Source: Pandoraea fibrosis
GTDB taxonomy: Bacteria; Pseudomonadota; Gammaproteobacteria; Burkholderiales; Burkholderiaceae
Assembly (NCBI RefSeq): GCF_000807775.2
Contig: NZ_CP047385.1
Span: 3,968,001-4,032,000 of the forward strand
DNA length: 64,000 nt
Reading direction: 5' to 3'
A program made the position numbers and the translations under genes. Under the pieces are notes generated by a model. The model searched no databases and was not told where the DNA came from. It saw only the letters and a list, made by a program, of their open reading frames with translations. This document shows, one piece after another, positions 17,475 to 26,468 of this stretch; positions within the stretch are counted from its first letter, which is position 1; every line of letters starts with the position of its first letter.

Positions 17475-18560
17475 ATGGGAACAATCACAGTTCGGGAACG
17501 AAAGGACAAAAGTATAGGGTATACCGCACAGATCCGCCTGAAGCGCGGCGGACGGGTGGCCTACACCGAGGCGAAGACGTTTGACCGCAGGCAGGCTGCG
17601 GCGGCGTGGATCGTCAAGAGGGAGAAGGAACTGGCGCGTCCGGGGGCGATGGAAGCCGCAGTGCAGACGGACCCGCTATTTAGTGAGGTGATTGATAAGT
17701 ATGTCCGCGAATCCATCAAGATCATCGGGCGAACGAAGGCTCAGGTACTAAATGCCGTCGCCCGCGCACCAATCGGGGAAAAGCGTTGCAGCGAACTCGG
17801 AAGTACCGACTACGTTGACTTCGCCAAGAGCCTAGACGTCCTTCCGCAGACCGCGAGCAACTATATGTCACACATCGGGGCAGTCGTGAACGTCGCTCGT
17901 CCCGCGTGGGGCTATCCGTTGTCCGAGCAAGCGTTGAAAGATGCCCGACGAGTCCTCTCTCACCTCGGCCACACCGGTAAGTCGGTCAAAAGGGAACGAC
18001 GCGTAAGCTTTTCCGAGTTGGATCTGCTGCTCGAACATTTTGTAGGGATTCGTAAGCGGCATCCGAATAGCGTTCCGATGCAATACATCGTGCCGTTCGC
18101 GATCTTCTCGACGCGACGCCAAGAGGAGATCGTCACGATCAAGTGGTCGAACTTGGACAGGGATGGCTCGCGGATACTAGTACGGGACATGAAGCATCCA
18201 GGGCAAAAGATCGGCAACGATGTCTGGTGCGACCTTCCCCCGGAAGCAATCCGCATTCTGTCGGTGATACCGCGACGCGAAGGAGAAGACCGAATCCTCC
18301 CCCACACCACCGACGCCGTCAGCGCAGCATTCACACGCGCCTGCCAGTTTCTTCAAATTCCGGATCTGAGATTTCATGACCTGCGCCACGAAGGTACTAG
18401 CTGGCTGTTCGAGCAAGGCCTATCGATACCTCGCGTGGCAGCCGTCACCGGGCACCGGAGCTGGACAAGCCTAAAGCGGTACACGCATATCCGCCAAACG
18501 GGCAATCGATTCGCCGACTGGCCGTGGCTTGCGAGACTAGCCCCGGCGATGAACGCATGA
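17475..18560 (+). CDS. int: Tyrosine-type site-specific integrase
   Basis: The 361-residue recombinase has an N-terminal arm-binding region (~1-55, RKDKSIGYTAQIRLKRGG, a beta-sheet fold), a core-binding domain (~68-165) and a catalytic domain with the active-site set visible. R214 is in STRRQEEIVTIKW, K240 in RDMKHPG, H301xxR304 in FHDLRHEG, H327 in TGHRS and the nucleophile Y336 in LKRYTHI. All key residues are present, so it should be active. It reads inward from attL, 150 bases from the dusA start, and should integrate and excise the element at dusA. Confidence 0.94.
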   Translation: MGTITVRERKDKSIGYTAQIRLKRGGRVAYTEAKTFDRRQAAAAWIVKREKELARPGAMEAAVQTDPLFSEVIDKYVRESIKIIGRTKAQVLNAVARAPIGEKRCSELGSTDYVDFAKSLDVLPQTASNYMSHIGAVVNVARPAWGYPLSEQALKDARRVLSHLGHTGKSVKRERRVSFSELDLLLEHFVGIRKRHPNSVPMQYIVPFAIFSTRRQEEIVTIKWSNLDRDGSRILVRDMKHPGQKIGNDVWCDLPPEAIRILSVIPRREGEDRILPHTTDAVSAAFTRACQFLQIPDLRFHDLRHEGTSWLFEQGLSIPRVAAVTGHRSWTSLKRYTHIRQTGNRFADWPWLARLAPAMNA

Positions 18561-18942
18561 CTCAGCAAGCACCTGAGCGTGACAAAGCGCAGCACCAAGA
18601 TTTGACTCGTAAGCTATTAACCTTGGGTGGGGGGGGAGGCTCGTGGGGTAAGGAGTTGCCGAAGGGGAGCAGACTATTTTGGGGTATTACAGCCCGAGGA
18701 TAAGTCGTTGATTTTATAGTGAATGAATTTGAGCGATAGTAGTAGGCGTGGTGCGAAATTGAGTCGAAATGATCGGCATCTCGATGGTGGTTCTCGACCC
18801 GTTTCTGCAGTAGCACGCCGCACCAAGTGAGTGGCTGCCTTTTCAGGCTCAAAGGCCATCGCCCATATCAAATGTTCGAGTTCAAATTTCGATGTAATAA
18901 TGCGCTAAATATTCCCACCGAAAACCAATTTGGACGGCGAAC
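18561..18942. other. AT-rich gap between integrase and SIR2 genes
   Basis: I see no gene here. There is a G-rich run (GGGTGGGGGGGGAGG) near 18626 and AT-rich sequence before the SIR2 start, which probably holds the promoter of the defence pair, but no confident -35/-10 pair could be chosen. Confidence 0.35.
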
Positions 18943-19980
18943 TTGGAGCTTGGTCAACTAAAAATGCTGCTTCAGCAGCACTTTACTGATGGACTGGTAA
19001 CCATCGTCGGTTCTGGTTTGTCATGCGCGGAGGGGCTTCCAGGCATGGGCGAGCTTGCACATTACCTCCAAGTTAACATCGAGGCCGATTTGTCGGATGA
19101 CGACAAGAATCACTGGACCCAACTGTCGCCCTTGATCACGGCAACCGGACTGGAAGCCGCACTACTATCTAAACCGCCGACGCCTACGCTTGAAACTGCC
19201 ATTGTCGCGAAAACGGTCGAATTAATCGCGCAGCGTGAACGTGACATAGTAGCTGAGGTATTCACTAAGGCGCGCACCCTCCGTTTCACTCGTCTTTTGA
19301 AACACCTTCTTAAGCCAACTACGGGAGTGCCGGTTGTCACCACCAACTACGATCGACTGCTGGAGGTCGCGGCGGAGGAGGCTGGCCTCGGTGCGGACAC
19401 ACTGTTTGTAGGTCAATTCGCCGGACATTTGGACGAACAGGAAAGTAAATTAAGTTTCTGCCGCGAGGTCACCCTAAAGGGAAAAAGTGTTCAATATCGC
19501 TATCGGCAAAAGGTGAATGTCTTCAAGCCACATGGTAGCCTCGACTGGTACCATCGTGATGGAAAGCCTGTGCGCTACGCCGGCGATCTCCACTTACAGC
19601 GTTTAATTATCACACCGGGCTTGAATAAATTTCGGAGCGGTTATGAGAGTCCATTTGATCGGCACCGCGAGCGCGCAAATGGGGCGATCGACAAGGCGAG
19701 CCGCTTTCTTGTGTTGGGCTATGGATTTAACGATGATCACCTTGAAACGCATCTAACGCCGCGAATCAAAAGTGGGATTCCGACTCTTTTGCTGACACAC
19801 TCGCTTTCGGACAATGCTCTGAAGCTCGCTCGTGACCACGCCAACGTCATCGCGATCCAGCACGGGACTATCGGTGGGGTGTCCGGCTCGTCGGTTTTCG
19901 TCAACAAGATTGAGGGTTTCGTACCAGTGCTTGCTCTCTGGGATCTCAACTCATTCATTTCAGAGGTACTTGAACCGTGA
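18943..19980 (+). CDS. SIR2-family NADase of a SIR2-HerA anti-phage pair
   Basis: The 345-residue SIR2-like domain protein has the NAD-binding start IVGSGLSCAEGLPGM (~21-35), TTNYDRLLE with the catalytic Asn (~135), KPHGSLDW with the catalytic His (~198), and VLGYGFNDDHLE near the end of the fold. In defence systems such domains degrade NAD+ when phage infection is sensed. The gene overlaps the HerA gene by four bases (GTGA), so the two proteins are translationally coupled. The start is TTG 18943; an ATG at 18964 is the alternative. Composition is more AT-rich than the core. Confidence 0.92.
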   Translation: MELGQLKMLLQQHFTDGLVTIVGSGLSCAEGLPGMGELAHYLQVNIEADLSDDDKNHWTQLSPLITATGLEAALLSKPPTPTLETAIVAKTVELIAQRERDIVAEVFTKARTLRFTRLLKHLLKPTTGVPVVTTNYDRLLEVAAEEAGLGADTLFVGQFAGHLDEQESKLSFCREVTLKGKSVQYRYRQKVNVFKPHGSLDWYHRDGKPVRYAGDLHLQRLIITPGLNKFRSGYESPFDRHRERANGAIDKASRFLVLGYGFNDDHLETHLTPRIKSGIPTLLLTHSLSDNALKLARDHANVIAIQHGTIGGVSGSSVFVNKIEGFVPVLALWDLNSFISEVLEP

Positions 19981-21722
19981 CAGATGCCGCTCTCCAGTTT
20001 ACTGACGACGATAGAATCGGTCGGGTCGCGTCGGTCGACACCAGTCGCGTAGCAATAGATGTAACTAACTCAATCCTTCTCACCCGCATTGGAATCGGTC
20101 AACTCATCGCCATTCGTGGTACGACGGAGCGGGAGTACCTCATTGCCATGACCGAGCGTGTGACGCGAAGCATGCGTGATGAGTTGCCAAATTCTGACGA
20201 TTCTGGAGAAGATGGCCAGCTTCTAGAAGCGGTTGCGGATGATTTGATCCAAGCCGTTCTTATTGGCACCTTTCGCACGATCGAGGGCGAGAAGGTAAAC
20301 ACCTTCAAGCGCGGCGCGGACAGTTTTCCCCAGATTGACCGAGAGTGTTATGTCATCGAGGGCGGAAATCTTCAGCGCTTCATGGGCATCCTGGGTGCGG
20401 GCTTCGCGGAGGAGGAGCGGCTGAAACTCGGCACATTTGTCGCTGACCGGTCGGCTAATGCGATCGCGAGCGGCGACAAGTTCTTTCAACGGCACGCGGC
20501 CATCCTAGGGAGTACCGGTTCGGGCAAGAGTTGGGCTGTGGCACTTATCTTGGAACGAGCCGCAAAACTGAAGTTTCCGAACATCATTGTCTTTGACATG
20601 CACGGCGAGTACGCGCCACTTGCCGATGAAGCAATCGGTGGCTTTGCGCAACGATTTCGCATCGCCGGACCTGGTGACTTGGACAAGCCTGGCGATGATG
20701 TGTTGTTTTTGCCATATTGGCTTCTGAATCGCGACGAGATGCTCTCGATGATCCTCGACAGAAGCGATCAGAATGCACCGAATCAGGCCTCGCGGTTCAC
20801 ACTTCACGTCCGTACCCTCAAGGGAGAGACACTCGATACCGAGAAGCGGGATGTGGTTAAGAAGACATTCACCGTAGACTCCCCGATCCCCTATGACATA
20901 AAAAAGCTCGTAAAGCTTCTGGAGACCGACAATACGACCAAGGGCGTGGGAAAAACCGGGCCCGTGAAGGGCGAGTGGGAGGACAAGCTTACCCGCTTCC
21001 TGTCTCGACTGGAGACGAAGCTCGACGATCGTCGGTATGGATTCATGTTTGCACCGCCGCTAGCGGCAATGGCATACGATTGGTTGGCCAACCAAGTCCT
21101 CCGGCTTTTGACATCAAACGGTGGATCTGGGATCAAGGTCGTTGATTTTTCAGAGGTGCCCGCCGACGTCCTTCCCGTCGTGACCGGCACTTTGGCGCGA
21201 TTACTCTATGACGTCCAATTCTGGATGCGCTCGGGCAAGCGGACACCGGTTACGCTGCTCTGTGACGAAGCCCATCTTTATCTGCCCGTGCGGGAAGATG
21301 CTGACGCGGTACAGCGGCAAGCGCTCGGCTCGTTTGAACGGATCGCCAAGGAAGGCCGTAAGTACGGTTTTTCGCTATTAGTGGTTAGTCAACGCCCTGC
21401 CGACGTCAGCCGAACGATTCTAAGCCAGTGTAATAATTTCCTGGCGTTACGGTTGACGAATGAGACGGACCAAGGCGTAATTAAACGGCTTATGCCGGAT
21501 TCACTGGCGGGCTTGACCAGCATTCTCCCGCTTCTCGACACAGGAGAAGCGTTGCTCTTAGGTGATGCGGTGCTGCTGCCGACGCGCATAAAGCTCGATA
21601 TCCCAAAGATCACGCCGGACAGCGCGACAAGGGATTTTTGGAGGGAATGGGGAACGCAAGAGCCGCAGGAAGATGCAATCAAGTTGGCCATCGAAAGCCT
21701 TCGAAGCCAGGCGAGGATTTAG
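19977..21722 (+). CDS. HerA-like DNA translocase/ATPase, partner of SIR2
   Basis: The 581-residue protein has an N-terminal HAS-barrel-like region (~10-120), then a HerA/FtsK-type RecA fold with Walker A GSTGSGKS (~178-185), FDMHGEY after it, Walker B LLCDEAHLYLP (~427) and the sensor VVSQRPADVSRTILSQCNN. HerA proteins form hexameric rings. In SIR2-HerA systems the ring assembles with SIR2 into a large complex that depletes NAD+ and can act on DNA. The start is GTG 19977, overlapping the SIR2 stop. All ATPase motifs are intact, so the pair looks functional. Confidence 0.93.
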   Translation: MTDAALQFTDDDRIGRVASVDTSRVAIDVTNSILLTRIGIGQLIAIRGTTEREYLIAMTERVTRSMRDELPNSDDSGEDGQLLEAVADDLIQAVLIGTFRTIEGEKVNTFKRGADSFPQIDRECYVIEGGNLQRFMGILGAGFAEEERLKLGTFVADRSANAIASGDKFFQRHAAILGSTGSGKSWAVALILERAAKLKFPNIIVFDMHGEYAPLADEAIGGFAQRFRIAGPGDLDKPGDDVLFLPYWLLNRDEMLSMILDRSDQNAPNQASRFTLHVRTLKGETLDTEKRDVVKKTFTVDSPIPYDIKKLVKLLETDNTTKGVGKTGPVKGEWEDKLTRFLSRLETKLDDRRYGFMFAPPLAAMAYDWLANQVLRLLTSNGGSGIKVVDFSEVPADVLPVVTGTLARLLYDVQFWMRSGKRTPVTLLCDEAHLYLPVREDADAVQRQALGSFERIAKEGRKYGFSLLVVSQRPADVSRTILSQCNNFLALRLTNETDQGVIKRLMPDSLAGLTSILPLLDTGEALLLGDAVLLPTRIKLDIPKITPDSATRDFWREWGTQEPQEDAIKLAIESLRSQARI

Positions 21723-22361
21723 TGCTCGAGTGAGGAAATCAGAAACCAATACGAATAACAAGAGATTGGCGAAAATTTTCCAAGCTCGTGGTTCTCTGTT
21801 AGAGGAGCGAGATTTATTTCTTCTACAGAGAATTGGATACGAAGGCTTCGATCATAGGATGCTTGCGCATTTGGCCTGTCGACGTATTGAGATCGGGTCA
21901 CTCCGATCTTGAAGTTTGAGGACGAGTATCTGCTAATGGCTATCTGGAAAGAGACGATAGTAGTCTGCGCCAAAGCCAGATATTCGCGACAGGTACATTT
22001 GTGCCGTGCGCAAGTCCGGTTCGGCCAATAGGTTGGCAGGTGTAAAGGCGAGCGGACGTCCGTTGCCCGGGGCGAACCCGATATGTCCGCGAGAGCGCTG
22101 GCCAATCACTGTTTATGGCCGACTTCAGCCGTTAGTGAGCGTCTGCCATCGACCCATCGCGGATGGGTCGATAAACATGAGAACAACGGCAGCGTTCCGA
22201 GCGAACGGACAGACTCACGCCTAAATTGGGGTACGGGCCGGCCACGCGCCTCAATCGGATTTCGAGCAGGTGTGTGGTTTACACCTCCCCACACGCGGGG
22301 CATACGTTGCACTGCCTAGGCCGAGCGTCACCGAAAAAAAATGGAAAGTATCGCGCAGGAA
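21723..22361. other. Gene-poor stretch after HerA with an 11-bp hairpin
   Basis: No gene can be supported here. A short frame runs to ~21912 directly after herA, but it has no ribosome site. At 22148-22172 ATCGACCCATC and GATGGGTCGAT form a perfect 11-bp stem with a 3-nt loop and no U-tract. The rest looks like decayed sequence leading to the insertion-sequence boundary. Confidence 0.4.
22354..22361. repeat. Target-site duplication, left copy (CGCAGGAA)
   Basis: CGCAGGAA here is repeated at 24459-24466 on the other side of the IS256-family element. Eight bases is the usual duplication length for that family. Confidence 0.75.
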
Positions 22362-22457
22362 GGGGGTGTCAGAATTTCCGTGTTCAAGGCGGGTTGAGAA
22401 TTACACGGACGGTCGAACGGTAATGCCCCCATTTTCCACGGCCGCGAGAAGTAGAAA

Positions 22458-23258
22458 CTAAGCGGCCATGGCCAGCCGCTGCTTCGGGGTAAAGCCGCCC
22501 AATGCCATATTTGGGCGCTCGTGATTGTAAGTCCACATCCAGTCGGCCGCTGCCTGCCGAACCTGCTCCAGGTCTTCCCACAGATATTGCGAGAGCCATT
22601 CGTATCGCGCGGTCCGATTGAACCGTTCGATGTACGCGTTCTGTTGCGGCTTGCCCGGCTCAATGTATTCCAGCCGTATACCTAGCTTCTGCGTCCAAGT
22701 CACGATGGCTATGCTCAGGTATTCTGGGGCGTTGTCACAACGAATTACCTTCGGCTTGCCACGCCATTCCATGTGCTGCTCCAGCGTGCGAATCACCCGC
22801 TCGGACGGCAGCGAGAAATCCACCTCAATGCCCAGCGCCTCGCGGTTGAAATCATCAATCACGTTCAGCGTCCGGATGCTGCGCCCGTCAACGAGCTGGT
22901 CATGCATGAAGTCCATTGACCACACTTCGTTGATGGCATGCGGCACCGACAGCGGCTGCGGCGTTTCGCGCACCAAGCGTTTCTTCGGCTTGATGCGCAG
23001 GTTCAGCTCCAGCTCCCGATAAATCCGGTAGATGCGCTTGTGGTTCCACCCGAATCCCTTCACGTTACGCAAGTAGTAATAGCACAGCAGAAAGCCCCAG
23101 TTGCGATGACAGCCCGTGATACGCATCAGCCAGTCTGCAATCTCTTCGTTCTCCGTGTTCAATTTCGCCTCGTATCGGTAGCACGACTCGCTGATGCCGA
23201 ACACTGTGCACGCCACACGAATTGACACGCGGCGCTGTTGCACAACCTGCTTTGCCAT
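22458..23258 (-). CDS. IS3-family transposase, OrfB (DDE catalytic part)
   Basis: The 266-residue rve-type integrase domain begins with the HTH_21 region ([35 protein letters not shown]). It contains the DDE triad, with D in WSMDFMHD, D in RCDNAPEY and E in [12 protein letters not shown]. Translation is expected as an OrfAB fusion by -1 slippage at the A7G run at 23285-23292 (minus strand); the orfB frame is open back to that point. Motifs are complete, so this IS may be active. Confidence 0.93.
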   Translation of the reverse strand: MAKQVVQQRRVSIRVACTVFGISESCYRYEAKLNTENEEIADWLMRITGCHRNWGFLLCYYYLRNVKGFGWNHKRIYRIYRELELNLRIKPKKRLVRETPQPLSVPHAINEVWSMDFMHDQLVDGRSIRTLNVIDDFNREALGIEVDFSLPSERVIRTLEQHMEWRGKPKVIRCDNAPEYLSIAIVTWTQKLGIRLEYIEPGKPQQNAYIERFNRTARYEWLSQYLWEDLEQVRQAAADWMWTYNHERPNMALGGFTPKQRLAMAA

Positions 23259-23278
23259 CTCGCGCCGGCGAGATGGCT

Positions 23279-23545
23279 TCAGAACTTTTTTTGCAGCGCC
23301 TCCGAGGCAATCTCAGCCTTGAGCTTCTCCTCGATGTACATCTTGCGCAGCCGGGCATTCTCCGCCTCGAGCTCCTTCATGCGCGACATCATCGACGCGT
23401 CCATCCCGCCGTACTTCGAGCGCCATTTGTAGAACGTTGCCGAACTGATGCCCAGTTCCCGGCATAGCTCCGGCACCGCAAGCCCAGCCTCCGCGCGCTT
23501 GAGCGCCTCCAATATCTGGCTGTCTGTGAATCTCGACTTCTTCAT
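23279..23545 (-). CDS. IS3-family transposase, OrfA (HTH part)
   Basis: The 88-residue OrfA has the IS3 helix-turn-helix ([36 protein letters not shown]) and a leucine-zipper-like end ([19 protein letters not shown]). Its last codons contain AAAAAAAG, the slippery sequence that lets ribosomes shift into orfB. Confidence 0.93.
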   Translation of the reverse strand: MKKSRFTDSQILEALKRAEAGLAVPELCRELGISSATFYKWRSKYGGMDASMMSRMKELEAENARLRKMYIEEKLKAEIASEALQKKF

Positions 23546-23574
23546 CTGCAGAACTCCCTCTTAACGAGAAAATT

Positions 23575-24411
23575 CTACTTCTCCCAGCGCCGGTTTGCGG
23601 GGGGCATTACCCAGGTTTGCAGCGTTGTTGCCGGAAATACGGCAGCCAGCGCCTCGGGCATGCCCTTGAGGCCATCGGTCACCGCAATCAGAATGTCGTT
23701 CACGCCGCGCGTTTTCAGATCGTTAAACACCTTCATCCAGAACTTGGCGCCTTCGGTGTTTTCGATCCACAGGCCCAGGATGTCGCGCGTACCGTCGGGC
23801 AGGATGCCCAGCGCCAGATATACCGCCTTGTTGCGTACGACGGCATCCTCGCGAATCTTCACACGCAGCGCGTCGAAGAACACGACCGGATACATCGGTT
23901 CGAGCGGCCGGGACTGCCAGGCGGTGACTTCACTCATCACCTCGTCGGTGACCGAGCTGATGAACTCGGGCGAGACTTCCGTGCCGTACTGTTCCTGTAC
24001 GAAGCCCTGAATTTCACGAACGGTCATGCCACGGGCATACATGGCGATGATCTTGTCATCAAAGCCCGTGAAGCGTCGTCCGTGTTTGGGGATCAACAGC
24101 GGCTCGAAGCTGCCGTCGCGGTCACGCGGCACCTCGATGCGGATCGGGCCGTCCTCTGTCAGGACCGTCTTGGCACCACGGCCGTTGCGCTGGTTCGTCA
24201 CGCTGGCCGGTTTGGCCGTGCCCGACGGGTAGCCGAGATGGTGATTCATCTCGCCGCCCAGCGCACGCTCGATCAACGCTTTCTTGAAGGCCAGCGATGC
24301 GGCATTGATGGCGTCGGCCGTCATCGGGCCGTTGCCGAACTGCTCAAGCAGTTCGGCGGGGATCGTCGGCAGCTCTGCCGGTGGGGTTTTCGGTTTGCGA
24401 GGCATCGTCAC
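23575..24411 (-). pseudogene. IS256-family transposase, C-terminus lost
   Basis: About 270 residues of a Mutator/IS256-type transposase remain: TADAINAASLAFKKALIERA, a conserved EMNHHLGYPSG start, PRDRDGSFEPLLIPKHGRR, YARGMTVREIQ, and the first catalytic region YPVVFFDALRVKIRED. The normal sequence stops after TTLQTW; the following ten residues come from the inserted IS3 end. The last catalytic Glu region is missing, so it cannot transpose by itself. Confidence 0.88.
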
Positions 24412-24458
24412 TCCTTGGCGACATGTTATGCCTCAAACACGAAATTAATGACAGCCCC

Positions 24459-24466
24459 CGCAGGAA
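24459..24466. repeat. Target-site duplication, right copy (CGCAGGAA)
   Basis: This pairs with 22354-22361. Removing the insertion would rejoin AT-rich sequence just downstream of the HNH gene stop. Confidence 0.75.
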
Positions 24467-24496
24467 TACAACTCGCATTCCGCATAAGGCTACTGA

Positions 24497-25168
24497 CTAC
24501 CATACTTCACAACGAGTATGCATTATGTTCGCGGAGAACTGCCTTGCCCTTATCATTGCCCTATCATCACAGGGGGATACTCGTAGCAAAGAAAGTTCCA
24601 TCCCTTGAGTCAAACCCGCCAATTGATATAGCTCCGAGTCTATTTCGTTCTTTAGTTCTTGATTGCAAGGCTCACACAAGGTGACTAAATTCCTAGAATT
24701 GGTTTCCCCTCCTAGCGAGAAAGGCAGAACATGCTGAAGGGTCAAGTTCTCAGGGGCGTGGCAGCGCAAACAACGCCTGCCGTCTCTATCAAGAATCTGC
24801 TCCCTTGCCTGCCCGCGATAACTGCGACTTAGCATTTTCGGGGATGCAATATCTCTATCGGTGAATGAACCAAATGGTGATTTTATACATTGACGACCAC
24901 TCAACCATTGACAGATTGATCTCTCAGCATAATCACAATCCACCAAGGCCCACCCATGAATGCATAGCCAATTTCGATAGCTTTCATCCGAATTTACCTG
25001 CAATGCCTGCTGACCTAACTCTGCGAGCGCAGTAACAAACTGACCTTCGTACACCTCTGACGGAATCCTGCGCTCGAACCCTCTGTCTCCCGGTTTGCTT
25101 CCATGCGTATAAACACTGAAGTAGGCGTAGCCACCGCAAACCTGCTTCAAATCAAATGCGTAAGGCAT
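24497..25168 (-). CDS. HNH endonuclease-domain protein
   Basis: The 223-residue protein has an unassigned N-terminal part (~1-115, with FDLKQVCGGYAYFSVY) and a C-terminal HNH domain at ~135-180. CLRCHAPENLTLQHV supplies the first Cys pair and the His, GGETNSRNLVTLCEPCNQ the Asn and second Cys pair. This is a zinc-stabilised HNH nuclease fold. The start is ATG 25168, behind a run of seven G; longer in-frame extensions to 25288 are less likely. It is transcribed toward the insertion sequences and opposite to SIR2-HerA. A role in defence or in element mobility is possible but unproven. Confidence 0.8.
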   Translation of the reverse strand: MPYAFDLKQVCGGYAYFSVYTHGSKPGDRGFERRIPSEVYEGQFVTALAELGQQALQVNSDESYRNWLCIHGWALVDCDYAERSICQWLSGRQCIKSPFGSFTDRDIASPKMLSRSYRGQAREQILDRDGRRCLRCHAPENLTLQHVLPFSLGGETNSRNLVTLCEPCNQELKNEIDSELYQLAGLTQGMELSLLRVSPCDDRAMIRARQFSANIMHTRCEVW

Positions 25169-25723
25169 TTCCCCCCCAAGGCTGTTCGATTTATGTTTAA
25201 AATAAATTTTTGGAGCGGAGCGTATCGACAAGAATAGACTCCGGGCAGCAATATGCCGCCGTGCCGATGGGCGATCTCCGCCTACCACGACTAACGCTCA
25301 CCAAGGGTCCCTCGTTGCCTTCGTACTGGCGCGCCTCGTCCTTGTCGTCACCATCTTTGATGACCATCGGCGTTACGGCACTAGGCTACCGTCAACTGTA
25401 CGATGTTTCAAATGATGGCGTGCCGGACGACCAAATGCCTCAGGGGCGGTCGAAGAGGGATCATTCACTTCTTCCTCGGCTTGCGGAATTTCGTTCTCGG
25501 TCGAGAACGGAATCGCGTCGCTGCACCGTCTGTTTGGGCAAGCTCTTATATCTCCCCTCGCTAGTCTCCTCTGAGCCTCCCGGCGACCGCAAGCCGGATA
25601 GGCGTAGAAGCGATTGTCTACATTGGATACACCCTCCAGCTACGGACTCAACATGAGATTGCCGGCGTACAATCCGCGCCCATACCAACCGGGAGATACC
25701 GGCAAGTCCGCAGGAGGAGTTTT
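25169..25723. other. Gap without a convincing gene
   Basis: Open frames exist on both strands (plus 25210-25656, minus 25461-25742) but their translations are low-complexity Ser/Arg/Pro-rich, without ribosome sites or recognisable motifs. An AGGAGGAG at 25712-25719 precedes a 12-codon frame at 25724-25762 that overlaps the next gene's start and may be a leader cistron. Confidence 0.35.
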
Positions 25724-25746
25724 GATGCACGACGAGGAGCACTCAC

Positions 25747-26211
25747 TTGTCTCCCGCAACTAAATGGGTATTGGTTGAGGCGTTGCTCCCACTCTTCGGA
25801 GCAAGTTTGATTTATGGATTTCTTGGAGTAGCAAGATGGCTAGTCACGCCAGCAACCAAGCGAGTTAAATGGGCTTGGGGCGAAGCTTTCGACGCGATGG
25901 GCTGGTTGTATGGCGGCGTAATTCTTGCGGTTCAAGCTGGTATTCGAGGTTATGAGGCCGCTGCCACCGGGCCACATTTCGTCGTTGTCTGGATTTGCTT
26001 TATCGCTGCGATCGCATGCGGCATCCTTTTATCCGCGGCCATGATGGCGCGCGGGGAGGATCACGAATGGAAGCCGCCAGCAGTCATGCTAGTATCCACA
26101 AGCTTCTTGATGATCGTGATTGTGGTCACGGCACACACGGTCCAGGAGGTGACATTAGCCAACGGAGTAGATGATGTCTGCCACACCGACGCGAAAAAGA
26201 CTTGCAGCTAG
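25747..26211 (+). CDS. Small four-helix membrane protein of the element
   Basis: The 154-residue protein has about four hydrophobic helices: LVEALLPLFGASLIYGFLG (~8-26), MGWLYGGVILAVQAGI (~50-66), FVVVWICFIAAIACGILLSA (~77-97) and VMLVSTSFLMIVIVVTA (~112-129). The proposed start is TTG 25747 with GAGGAG eight bases upstream. A 12-codon frame starting at ATG 25724 behind AGGAGG ends inside the first codons and could couple translation. It overlaps the next gene by 41 bases. No family recognised. Confidence 0.6.
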   Translation: MSPATKWVLVEALLPLFGASLIYGFLGVARWLVTPATKRVKWAWGEAFDAMGWLYGGVILAVQAGIRGYEAAATGPHFVVVWICFIAAIACGILLSAAMMARGEDHEWKPPAVMLVSTSFLMIVIVVTAHTVQEVTLANGVDDVCHTDAKKTCS

Positions 26212-26446
26212 TGCATCGAAGGCGCGTTCTTTCAAGAAAATGCGTTTTGCGCACGGCCGCAACATCCCCACGAGTCAGCACCGCTCGCAAGCCGCTAGCG
26301 GGATGATTAAGTTCGCGTCCACACTCAGTGGTGGAACTGCGGTTGGACTTGCTGTGGCGCTTCTTACGCCCAGCGTCATCGTTACGATAGGCGCAATGAT
26401 CGCAGGGCTCATCGGTAGCGGGCTATTAGTCAAACGATTCGGATAG
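26171..26446 (+). CDS. Small basic protein with C-terminal membrane helices
   Basis: The 91-residue protein (or 90 from the second ATG) has a strongly basic N-terminal half (RKRLAASASKARSFKKMRF) and a glycine-rich hydrophobic C-terminal half (TAVGLAVALLTPSVIVTIGAMIAGLIGSG) ending LVKRFG. GGAG at 26163-26166 precedes the ATG. It overlaps the end of the upstream membrane-protein gene, indicating one transcript, which ends at the terminator 20 bases downstream. The layout recalls small ssDNA-phage structural or assembly proteins, but the topology does not match a standard coat protein and no function is assigned. Confidence 0.6.
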   Translation: MMSATPTRKRLAASASKARSFKKMRFAHGRNIPTSQHRSQAASGMIKFASTLSGGTAVGLAVALLTPSVIVTIGAMIAGLIGSGLLVKRFG

Positions 26447-26468
26447 AATCGTTTGTCCACACATCGCA

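Larger units (their letters stand above)
22419..23611 (-). mobile_element. IS3-family insertion sequence (~1.2 kb) inside the IS256-family element
   Basis: The terminal inverted repeat GGTAATGCCCCC occurs at 22419-22430 and, inverted, at 23600-23611. Subterminal TTCTACTTCTC is also shared by both ends. It holds overlapping orfA and orfB on the minus strand. There is no matching target duplication, because the left flank has lost host-element DNA, consistent with an adjacent deletion after insertion. Confidence 0.85.
22362..24459 (-). mobile_element. IS256-family insertion sequence, interrupted by an IS3-family element
   Basis: The ends are imperfect inverted repeats. The left end at 22362 reads GGGGGTGTCAGAATTTCCGT, and the right end ending near 24459 reads, on the minus strand, GGGGGCTGTCATTAATTTCG. 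It is flanked by CGCAGGAA duplications. Its transposase gene is cut by an IS3-family element at ~23611. Only ~57 bases of IS256 sequence remain on the far side, so the remaining transposase end was deleted. Confidence 0.82.

Noticed and set aside
22276..22305. A single CRISPR-repeat-like sequence (GGTTTAC...CCCC...GCGGGG...)
   Set aside because: It loosely resembles a type I-E repeat, but there is only one copy, no second repeat 60 bp away and no cas gene in the window, so it is not an array.
25210..25656. A 148-codon plus-strand frame between the HNH and membrane genes
   Set aside because: Ser/Arg/Pro-rich translation without motifs or ribosome site; it overlaps the HNH gene's upstream region.
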